Positions 6,204 through 12,019 of a stretch of DNA of 12,804 nt are shown piece by piece (the stretch's first letter is position 1; each line of letters opens with the position of its first letter). The stretch lies in NCBI GenBank assembly GCA_028864955.1, contig JAGWLE010000008.1, positions 1-12,804 of the forward strand, given 5' to 3'. The position numbers and the translations under genes are program-made. This DNA is from Patescibacteria group bacterium (GTDB taxonomy: Bacteria > Patescibacteriota > Minisyncoccia > Phycocordibacterales > PALSA-1337). The notes under the pieces were generated by a model that was given only the letters and a program-made list of their open reading frames with translations, made no database searches and was not told the DNA's origin.

Positions 6204-8084
6204 CTATGTTTCCAACATGCGCAGCAGCGCCGACATCTTCATGGTGGCCACGCCGGTCACCAGGTCGCCGCCGCCGTAATACATATAGGCTGTCGTGCCT
6301 CGTACGACCAAGCCGCAGGGAAAGACAACGTTCGGCACAATGCCTTTGCGTTCGTATTCCTCTTCAGGTTCGAACAGCGGCACGGCACTGCGAGCCTTGA
6401 CGATGGTCGGGTCGTTGAGATCGAGAAGTACGGCGCCGACGCGGTATGTCGTCGACCATGAGACGCCATGGTAGAGGAGCAGCCAGCCAGCCTTGGTCTT
6501 GACGGGCGGCGCGGAAATGCCGACTTTGCCGCCGTCCCACATGCCTCGCCGCGGCGTGATGATCTCTATGCACTGGGTGATTTTATATGTCGAAAAATCA
6601 AGAGCCGCCACGAAATCAGCGCAGACACTCTCATGGACTCGGTGGAATATCATGTAACCGCCCTTGCATGGTTCCGGCAGAATGGCGGCGTCCTTGTTGG
6701 CGATGGACGGCGGCGTGATGATGTCCGGCTTTGACCATGAGCCCCATTTTTTCTTGAGGAAATCAGTCGTCGGGATCGAACTGACGGCCACGCGCGGCGT
6801 GCTGCCGTCGTAGGCCGTGTATGTCATATAAACACGCTTGTCTATCTCCATCAGTCGCGGATCTTCGCAGCCTCGCGACTCGAAATCCGCCCGTGGAAAA
6901 TATATCGGCTTATCGGAACGTTCATCGATGGACAAGCCGTCAGTCGATGAGGCGTAGCCAATAGTCGAGATATTGTCGACAGCTACGGCCCGATAGAGGA
7001 TATGAGTCTTGCCGCCAAGATCTATGGCGGCCGGATTGAGGGTGCCGCGCGTTTCCCAGAGCATTGAAGGTCGCGGCGAGATGATCGGATTGCCGGCAAA
7101 TCTCTTGACGAAAGCTTTTTGCGATTCCGTGATGCTCGAGAGGAGATTTTCAAGCGGGATTGTGGCCACGGCGCAGTGCGTGTCAGCTGCGCCGTAGTAC
7201 ACCTCGAATTTCTCATTGCGGATCAGGGCGCCGGTCGGAAAAACGATGTGAGGCACCTGGCCGGTATGCTCGTAATACTCATCCGGCACCATGAACGGAC
7301 CTTTGGTCCGGCCAAGGATATGGCGCGGATTATTCTTGTCCAGAAGCACGACTTCGATGCCGAAGACCTGATCACTGCTGCCGTAACGTTGGATATGCGA
7401 ATACACGACCACCCAGCCCTCATCGGTCAGTACCGGCGGCGCGCCAAGCTCGATATGATCCGTCGGCAGCCGGCGGATATGGATTTTGTGAGCATCGAGA
7501 TTCTTCCACCATTCGTCCCAGAATTTTGGCGACCAAATGTCGCTCTGGTTGTCGAATTCAACGTAACAGATATCGGACGGCTTGCGGTCGGTATTGACTG
7601 TCAAAAGGGCGGCGATTTTGCCATTAATCTTTTCGGGGAATAGAGTCATGGCCTTGGCGTTGAAGGGCGTAACCAAATGTTTCTCGGTTACAGTCTGAAG
7701 ATCTTTTGAGAGCGCCACGGCAACCTTGATGTTATCTGCGGAAAACGGGTAACCGCCCAAGGCCGTGTAAAAGATATAGTATGTATCGCCAAGTTTGGTC
7801 ACGCGCGGATCCTCACAGCCGCAAAAGTCAAACTCGCGGTCTGGAGAGATGAGGACCTTTCTATCGCTGAAATGGAAGCCGTCATCGGACACGGCCGTAG
7901 CCACCACCGACATGCGGATGTGAGGTTCGCGCAACAGATCCGGCTCCGACATGGCTCGGTACACCATGCGGATCTTCTTGCCGTCAATGACGGGACAGCC
8001 GTTAAAAGCGGCCGCGGCTTCCCATGGATGCTCGCGTACCGGTGAGATTATCGGGTTGTGGTCTGAACGGGTGAGAGTGAACAT
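6204..8084 (-). CDS. Tandem double-domain GH130 mannoside phosphorylase/mannosidase
   Basis: This cytoplasmic protein of 626 aa holds two complete GH130 five-bladed beta-propeller domains in one chain (about residues 1-320 and 325-626). GH130 enzymes phosphorolyse beta-mannosides to mannose 1-phosphate or, in some subfamilies, hydrolyse them. Each half begins with NPIISP (10-15 and 332-337), carries an EDPR motif (91-94 and 407-410, which I take to hold the general-acid Asp), and ends with a VFP, YYGA/YYGGGD block. The halves differ. The C-half has NKDAAILPEP with FHRVH (463-484), close to the KDA...HR pattern I recall from phosphorylases. The N-half has LFPEKINGK but LLTVN in place of the HR. 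No signal peptide is seen, consistent with intracellular phosphorolysis. The gene starts 21 nt after the membrane-anchored GH130 gene. A single GH130 domain is the usual length, about 300-350 aa. Confidence 0.88.
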   Translation of the reverse strand: MFTLTRSDHNPIISPVREHPWEAAAAFNGCPVIDGKKIRMVYRAMSEPDLLREPHIRMSVVATAVSDDGFHFSDRKVLISPDREFDFCGCEDPRVTKLGDTYYIFYTALGGYPFSADNIKVAVALSKDLQTVTEKHLVTPFNAKAMTLFPEKINGKIAALLTVNTDRKPSDICYVEFDNQSDIWSPKFWDEWWKNLDAHKIHIRRLPTDHIELGAPPVLTDEGWVVVYSHIQRYGSSDQVFGIEVVLLDKNNPRHILGRTKGPFMVPDEYYEHTGQVPHIVFPTGALIRNEKFEVYYGAADTHCAVATIPLENLLSSITESQKAFVKRFAGNPIISPRPSMLWETRGTLNPAAIDLGGKTHILYRAVAVDNISTIGYASSTDGLSIDERSDKPIYFPRADFESRGCEDPRLMEIDKRVYMTYTAYDGSTPRVAVSSIPTTDFLKKKWGSWSKPDIITPPSIANKDAAILPEPCKGGYMIFHRVHESVCADFVAALDFSTYKITQCIEIITPRRGMWDGGKVGISAPPVKTKAGWLLLYHGVSWSTTYRVGAVLLDLNDPTIVKARSAVPLFEPEEEYERKGIVPNVVFPCGLVVRGTTAYMYYGGGDLVTGVATMKMSALLRMLET

Positions 8085-8105
8085 AATGATGAATGATGTA
8101 GGATC

Positions 8106-9230
8106 TCATACCTTACCGTGCTCGACCAGCCAGTCGAGCAGCTGTTTGAGCGGCGTTTGGGCGATGCAGACGTGACGGTCGCCGCCGCCATAATAAACCA
8201 TGAGATTATCGCCGATGATGACGGCGCCGGTGGCATACACAACCCCGGGTTTGCCGTCATTCTCGTACGGCATATCCGGATTGAGGATCGGCTGCGGGGA
8301 ACGGTAGAGGATCTTTGTCGGATCCGACAGATCGAGCAACATGGCGCCGATGCGGTAGCCGATACCGTACTTGTCGGGGTCGTCCTTGTCGATGGCATGG
8401 TACAGGAGCAGCCAGCCATTGTCTGTCTTGATCGGCGGGGGACCGGCACCGCGAACGCGATTGTCCCAGTAATCCTTCCGTCCCATGAGCACGCCGCCCG
8501 GCCGCTTGCTCTCAATGTAGCTCGAGAGCGCGTCCAGGCTGTCGATGTATTCGATTTCGACCCGCGGCACTATCGAGGTGATGATGGCGTATTTGCCGTT
8601 TACTTTTTCTGGAAAAAGCAGCCAGTTCTTGGCGACGTAGCCGGGCGGAGAAATGAGAAAGGGACGTCGCCAGCGCCAACGACGATTGCGCAAGTCGTCC
8701 ATGCCGATGGAGGTCAAGGCGATACGCACCGAATCCCAGCCCTCGAAGGCCACGTATGTCATATACACCTTTCCGTCGATGCGGACGGCGCGAGGGTCCT
8801 CGCTGCCACCCCAACCGCCGCCGGATGTGTAGAATGACGGGTCGTAATGCTTTGGCCCGAAATAGTTGGCCGACGCCGGCATGCCGCTGCCGGGCAAAGG
8901 TTCGTAAACGGGATACATCGATCGCTCATCGAAGTGCAGCCCGTCTCGGCTGGAGGCGTGACCGATGCGGGAGATGCCGTCGGCGCCGATGGCCCGGTAG
9001 AGGAGGTGTACGCGTCCCTCATCATCCTTGACCGCCGCCGGGTTAAAGGTGCCGTTCAATTCCCACTCACGGATCGGCAGGGGAGATATAACCGGGTTGT
9101 GAGAGTGGCGCGTCAACTTGAAATGCGGCCGCGGGACGACCAGCAGTTTTTTGCCGATGAAAAAGGCATAGATGCAGGCCGCGGCTGACAGACAGAAGGC
9201 GCACAGGGCTATGAGAGATGGAAGGTTCAT
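8106..9230 (-). CDS. Membrane-anchored GH130 family protein
   Basis: This is a 374-aa protein with one hydrophobic segment (about residues 4-26) followed by a full GH130 domain (about 36-374). Family marks are NPVISP (45-50), GTFNPAAV (60-67), SEDPR (143-147, presumed general-acid Asp145), LFPEKVNGK (205-213), WLLLYHAI (273-280) and YYGGGD (346-351). Before the helix there is no basic residue, and after it comes KK and then several Arg/Lys. By the positive-inside rule this places the catalytic domain in the cytoplasm, held to the inner face of the membrane. It starts 8 nt after the cupin isomerase stop and is followed 21 nt later by the double GH130 gene, so they are almost surely cotranscribed. 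Phosphorylase versus mannosidase versus mannosyltransferase activity cannot be decided by eye. Confidence 0.85.
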   Translation of the reverse strand: MNLPSLIALCAFCLSAAACIYAFFIGKKLLVVPRPHFKLTRHSHNPVISPLPIREWELNGTFNPAAVKDDEGRVHLLYRAIGADGISRIGHASSRDGLHFDERSMYPVYEPLPGSGMPASANYFGPKHYDPSFYTSGGGWGGSEDPRAVRIDGKVYMTYVAFEGWDSVRIALTSIGMDDLRNRRWRWRRPFLISPPGYVAKNWLLFPEKVNGKYAIITSIVPRVEIEYIDSLDALSSYIESKRPGGVLMGRKDYWDNRVRGAGPPPIKTDNGWLLLYHAIDKDDPDKYGIGYRIGAMLLDLSDPTKILYRSPQPILNPDMPYENDGKPGVVYATGAVIIGDNLMVYYGGGDRHVCIAQTPLKQLLDWLVEHGKV

Positions 9231-9238
9231 ATGAATGT

Positions 9239-9589
9239 CTATGTTCGGCCGTATTTGTCTTCGACGCGGACGATATCGTTCTCGTCAAAATCGCCGAAGG
9301 CCAGCTCGAGTATGAGCAGTTTTTCCGTGCCGCCGATCAATCGGTGCCGCGTCTCGCGCGGCACGAAGCAGTCCGTCCGTGGACTGAGGGGAATATGATC
9401 TTCGCCAACGACCGCTGTGCCGTTTCCGGATATAATCTGCCAATACTCGTCCCGGTGGTGGTGGTATTGCAGACTTAGCTGTTCTCCGGGATTAACGGTA
9501 AGGAGCTTTACCATGGAAGGCTTCTCGCTGCTGATCCACAATTCCTCTCCCCACGGTCGCACGTCACGAAGGGGTTTAGGTGATTGCAT
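9239..9589 (-). CDS. Cupin-type (type II) phosphomannose isomerase, standalone
   Basis: This small single-domain cupin of 116 aa matches the C-terminal isomerase domain of bifunctional ManC/AlgA proteins and has no nucleotidyltransferase domain. It would interconvert mannose 6-phosphate and fructose 6-phosphate in the cytosol. Visible signatures are RPWGEE (11-16), PGEQLSLQ (34-41) and the cupin motif 1 metal ligands His43, His45 and Glu48 in HHHRDEYW. Also present are SGNG, His82 in RETRHRL (motif 2) and the closing DENDIVRVEDKYGR (102-115), which is nearly diagnostic of type II PMI. It is the first gene of the minus-strand mannose operon and lies 131 bp from the divergent S41 protease gene. 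A role as a regulator-type cupin is unlikely given the closing motif. Confidence 0.88.
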   Translation of the reverse strand: MQSPKPLRDVRPWGEELWISSEKPSMVKLLTVNPGEQLSLQYHHHRDEYWQIISGNGTAVVGEDHIPLSPRTDCFVPRETRHRLIGGTEKLLILELAFGDFDENDIVRVEDKYGRT

Positions 9590-9591
9590 GT

Positions 9592-9614
9592 ATTATTGTT
9601 TGTCCAATATTATA
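9592..9614 (-). promoter_or_regulatory. Candidate promoter(s) of the mannose operon
   Basis: On the minus strand a perfect TATAAT lies at 9614-9609, about 19 nt before the ATG at 9589, predicting a leader of roughly 13 nt. A second AATAAT (9597-9592) ends 2 nt before the start codon. Neither has a clear -35. The region is shared with the divergent promoter of the S41 protease gene, so the two could be co-regulated. Confidence 0.45.
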
Positions 9615-9682
9615 TAACGGAATCGACGCGGACATCTGTGTATAACTTCATGCTAGTTGCGATCTTGAATTTTCGCTTGAAT

Positions 9683-9712
9683 TTGCAGATACGGAGAGTT
9701 GTGTGCAATAAT
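9683..9712 (+). promoter_or_regulatory. Probable promoter of the S41 protease gene
   Basis: TTGCAG (9683-9688), an 18-bp spacer and AATAAT (9707-9712), the latter preceded by an extended -10 TGC, form a good promoter. It ends 8 nt before the ATG at 9721, so transcription should begin within 1-3 nt of the start codon. This is one of the clearest leaderless configurations in the window. Confidence 0.55.
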
Positions 9713-9720
9713 GCCTCTCT

Positions 9721-10935
9721 ATGGATCGGGAAGATAAAAAGCTGGTGTACATCCTTATCGGCCTGCCAGCCCTGATCATAACGCTATTTGTGGGCGTATA
9801 TATCGGCGAGCGGCACGCGGCAAATTCAATCCTCGGCAGCGGGGCGACAGACACGGATGTCGTGACAGCCGCACAGTTCGCGCCATTTTGGAAAGTTTGG
9901 AGCATTCTTGATCAAAAATACGTGGCCGCGGCCAGCACAACTGTCGATGACAAGATATACGGCGCTATCCAGGGCCTGACTGATTCGTACGGCGATCCGT
10001 ACACCGTCTTTTTCCCGCCGACAGAGTCAAAAATGTTCGAAGAGGATATCAGCGGCGATTTTGAGGGCGTAGGCATGGAGATAGGCATCAAGGATAAGCA
10101 GCTCCAGGTGGTCACGCCGATCAAGGGCAGTCCGGCTGATAGAGCCGGTGTCAGGGCCGGCGATTATATTCTGGCTATTGACGGCACATCGACGGCCTCC
10201 ATGAGCAGCGACGAAGCCGTCAAGCTCATTCGCGGGCCAAAAGGCACGAATGTTAAGATTACCTTTCTCATTCAAGGCGCCGGCAAGCCGGTTAACAAGG
10301 TCCTGACGCGCGATGTCATAAATATTCCGACTCTGGAGACGTCCACGGAACCGGGAGGCATCTTTGTCATCAAGCTCTATAGTTTTACTTCGCAATCGCC
10401 GGACTTATTCCGCAGCGCGCTGCGTGATTTCGTGGTCTCCGGCGATCACAAACTGATCCTCGACCTTCGCGGCAATCCGGGCGGATATCTGGATGCCGCC
10501 TGGGATATGGCCTCATGGTTCCTGCCAGCCGGCAAGGTTGTTGTTACCGAGGATTTCGGCAAGAATGGTCCGCCGAACGTCTATCGCAGCAAAGGGTACG
10601 ATATTTTCAACAGTTCCCTCGACATGATCATCTTGGTTGACAATGGTTCGGCTTCGGCCGCGGAAATCTTGGCAGGCGCTCTCAAAGAGCAGGGCGTGGC
10701 CACGCTTGTCGGCACAAAAACCTTCGGCAAGGGTTCCGTCCAGGAATTGGTGCCGATCACTTCCGATACCTCACTCAAAGTGACCGTGGCCCGTTGGCTG
10801 ACGCCCAATGGCCACAATCTCTCGCATGACGGCTTGGATCCGGACTACGTCGTGCCTGTATCCGACGCCGATATCGCCGCCCATAGAGACCCGCAGATGG
10901 ATAAGGCCGTCGGGCTCTTGACAAGCGAGCCATAG
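9721..10935 (+). CDS. S41 family C-terminal processing protease (Ctp/Prc-like)
   Basis: This is a 404-aa serine protease anchored by one N-terminal membrane helix (about 8-28) with the bulk outside the cytoplasm. It follows the CtpA layout: a short helical region, a PDZ domain (about 112-190, with GVGMEIG and GSPADRAGVRAGDYILAIDG) that binds substrate C-termini, then the S41 catalytic domain. Within it are LILDLRGNPGGYL (245-257), the catalytic Ser312 in GSASAAE (309-315) and the catalytic Lys337 in FGKGSVQ (335-341). The Ser-Lys spacing of 25 matches the plant D1 processing protease. The role is processing or quality control of secreted and envelope proteins. It is followed after 17 nt by rplI, so the two may be cotranscribed. 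The start codon is supported by the promoter just upstream. Confidence 0.95.
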   Translation: MDREDKKLVYILIGLPALIITLFVGVYIGERHAANSILGSGATDTDVVTAAQFAPFWKVWSILDQKYVAAASTTVDDKIYGAIQGLTDSYGDPYTVFFPPTESKMFEEDISGDFEGVGMEIGIKDKQLQVVTPIKGSPADRAGVRAGDYILAIDGTSTASMSSDEAVKLIRGPKGTNVKITFLIQGAGKPVNKVLTRDVINIPTLETSTEPGGIFVIKLYSFTSQSPDLFRSALRDFVVSGDHKLILDLRGNPGGYLDAAWDMASWFLPAGKVVVTEDFGKNGPPNVYRSKGYDIFNSSLDMIILVDNGSASAAEILAGALKEQGVATLVGTKTFGKGSVQELVPITSDTSLKVTVARWLTPNGHNLSHDGLDPDYVVPVSDADIAAHRDPQMDKAVGLLTSEP

Positions 10936-10952
10936 TCGGGAATCATACCTAT

Positions 10953-11402
10953 ATGAAAATAATTTTGCTCAAAGACGTGCCCAAAGTCGGCCGTCGCTAC
11001 GATATAAAGGATGTGTCGTCGGGCTATGCGCTCAACATGCTTATCCCTAAGGGTTCGGCCGAGCCGGCGACGCCGGAGGCGCAAAAGCGTGCGGAAATCG
11101 AACGCAAGAAATCCGAAGGCGAACGCCGATTGCATGAGGAACTCCTGGTCAAGAATCTCAAGGATCTGGACGGAAAGACCCTCACCGTGAGCGGCAAGGC
11201 TAATGACCGGGGGCATCTGTTTGCCGGTTTGCACCGCGAAGAGATAGCCGCCGAGCTCCGGAAACAGACTGAACTTCAGATCGATCCCTCATATATCGAG
11301 CTTGCCCATCCGCTCAAGGAGATCGGCGAGCATACCGTCGAAGTCAAAGGGGGAGGGAAGTCAGTGACATTCAAACTGGTGATTGAAGCGGCACAGGCCT
11401 AA
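10953..11402 (+). CDS. rplI: Large subunit ribosomal protein L9 (bL9)
   Basis: This 149-aa protein has the full length of bacterial L9. The N-terminal rRNA-binding domain (1-40, MKIILLKDV then GYALNMLIPKG) is followed by the long charged connecting helix (about 41-74, rich in Lys/Glu/Arg) and the C-terminal domain (75-146, with GHLFAGLHREEIAAEL). The usual arginine in GYARNFLIP is leucine here (GYALNMLIP). L9 binds 23S rRNA near the L1 stalk and helps frame maintenance. I recall that L9 is reported missing from the Microgenomates branch of CPR, so its presence would argue against that branch. The gene follows the S41 protease by 17 nt and ends 11 nt from convergent rpmA. It is not next to rpsF/rpsR, its usual partners in many bacteria. 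Confidence 0.96.
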   Translation: MKIILLKDVPKVGRRYDIKDVSSGYALNMLIPKGSAEPATPEAQKRAEIERKKSEGERRLHEELLVKNLKDLDGKTLTVSGKANDRGHLFAGLHREEIAAELRKQTELQIDPSYIELAHPLKEIGEHTVEVKGGGKSVTFKLVIEAAQA

Positions 11403-11413
11403 TGCCTGGCTGG

Positions 11414-11686
11414 TCAGATGACGTCGACGACGCTCTTGCGCTTGATGTCGTTATTGAAGCCGGTTTTACGCTTCGAGGAGAAGGAAACTTTGCCGTCCGT
11501 GAGCGCAAAGAGAGTATAGTCTTTGCCAACGCCGACATTTTTGCCGGGTAGGGTAGTCGTGCCGCGTTGACGCAGGATGATCATGCCAGCTCTTATGGCT
11601 TGGCCATGATTGGTCTTTACGCCAAGGTATTTGGGGTTTGAATCGCGCCCGTTTTTCGTTGTGCCGGCGGCTTTCTTATGTGCCAT
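11414..11686 (-). CDS. rpmA: Large subunit ribosomal protein L27 (bL27)
   Basis: This 90-aa protein is a clear L27: MAHKKAAGTTKNGRDS at the N-terminus, then GQAIRAGMIILRQRGT, PGKNVGVGKDYTLFAL and a basic C-terminal tail. The N-terminus of L27 reaches the peptidyl transferase centre. It starts directly at the mature form, without the cleavable N-terminal extension seen in Firmicutes. The tail beyond the core domain is Lys/Arg-rich (FSSKRKTGFNNDIKRKSV). In most bacteria rpmA follows rplU (L21). Here no L21 gene lies upstream in the 333 bp of gene-free DNA, so it appears monocistronic. It converges on rplI with an 11-nt gap and no terminator between them. Confidence 0.97.
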   Translation of the reverse strand: MAHKKAAGTTKNGRDSNPKYLGVKTNHGQAIRAGMIILRQRGTTTLPGKNVGVGKDYTLFALTDGKVSFSSKRKTGFNNDIKRKSVVDVI

Positions 11687-11692
11687 GACAGT

Positions 11693-11698
11693 AGTATT
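11693..11698 (-). promoter_or_regulatory. Possible -10 element of rpmA
   Basis: On the minus strand AATACT ends 6 nt before the rpmA ATG, which would put the transcript start on the start codon. No -35 box is evident. Weak on its own, it fits the pattern at other genes in this window. Confidence 0.3.
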
Positions 11699-11730
11699 GC
11701 GTTGAAATTAAGGCTAATCGAGACGTGTAC

Positions 11731-11754
11731 TGTAGCACAGAGTTCTGCGCTACA
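11731..11754. terminator. 10-bp hairpin with T-run on the plus strand
   Basis: TGTAGCACAG (11731-11740) pairs with CTGCGCTACA (11745-11754), 10 bp with one G-T pair and a 4-nt loop. CAAGGATTTTTCG follows on the plus strand. It could end plus-strand transcripts that read out of rplI across rpmA. The T-run starts 6 nt after the stem, later than ideal, so an operator or other role is possible. Confidence 0.4.
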
Positions 11755-11802
11755 CAAGGATTTTTCGATGTATATCGCCTGTGGCGGCTAGACCGGCATT
11801 TT

Positions 11803-11850
11803 CGGGCTATTTGACAGCACGGCCCGATTTGCGGGCTAAATCAGCCGTGT
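11803..11850. repeat. Imperfect direct repeats with nested hairpins
   Basis: CGGGCTA occurs at 11803-11809 and 11832-11838 in similar contexts (ATTTT before the first copy, ATTTG before the second, AT-rich after both), 29 nt apart. Between and around them GCCCG (11822-11826) pairs with CGGGC (11832-11836), and CACGGC (11818-11823) can instead pair with GCCGTG (11844-11849). The two stems share bases, so they are mutually exclusive in part. Function is unknown. Confidence 0.35.
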
Positions 11851-11927
11851 GACAGAAAATGGCTTAAAATATGGGTTTTATAGAGAATGTTATGGCTCAA
11901 CTAGGCCATATATTTGATGAGATGTCA

Positions 11928-11956
11928 TTGACAGGGACATCAAAAGGTGCTATACT
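11928..11956 (+). promoter_or_regulatory. Near-consensus sigma-70-type promoter with overlapping dyads
   Basis: A perfect TTGACA (11928-11933), a 17-bp spacer and TATACT (11951-11956) preceded by the extended TGC make this the strongest promoter in the window. Two inverted repeats enclose the -35: TTTGATG (11913-11919) with CATCAAA (11938-11944), and GATGTC (11921-11926) with GACATC (11936-11941). These could be a repressor or activator site. Initiation near 11963 would give a leader of about 57 nt to the ATG at 12020. Confidence 0.75.
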
Positions 11957-11977
11957 TAGGAAACAAGTTCAGAGATC

Positions 11978-12014
11978 GAGTATCCTCATGGATATCTTGA
12001 TACTCTGGCTTTTT
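11978..12014 (+). promoter_or_regulatory. Leader hairpin with T-run, attenuator-like
   Basis: GAGTATC (11978-11984) and GATACTC (11999-12005) form a perfect 7-bp stem with a 14-nt loop, followed after TGGC by TTTTT (12010-12014). It sits in the predicted 5' leader, ending 14 nt before the ATG of the transglycosylase gene. CAGAG (11970-11974) can pair alternatively with CTCTG (12003-12007). The structure could terminate transcription early, or give a short RNA of about 50 nt. Confidence 0.45.
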
Positions 12015-12019
12015 AATTT

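Larger units (their letters stand above)
11687..12019. other. Gene-free regulatory region between rpmA and the transglycosylase gene
   Basis: This is the only stretch over 300 nt without a gene. From left to right it holds the rpmA upstream region, a 10-bp hairpin (11731-11754), a GC-rich segment with imperfect direct repeats around CGGGCTA (11803-11809 and 11832-11838) and nested hairpins (11817-11850), and a TATGGC/GCCATA inverted repeat (11891-11910). After these come a near-consensus promoter wrapped in inverted repeats (11913-11956) and a leader hairpin (11978-12005). I found no ORF or recognisable RNA family in it. Confidence 0.6.

Noticed and set aside
7119..8837. Plus-strand ORFs of 174 and 239 codons inside the GH130 genes
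   Set aside because: They are mirror frames of the GH130 coding sequence. The GH130 motifs on the minus strand are unambiguous.
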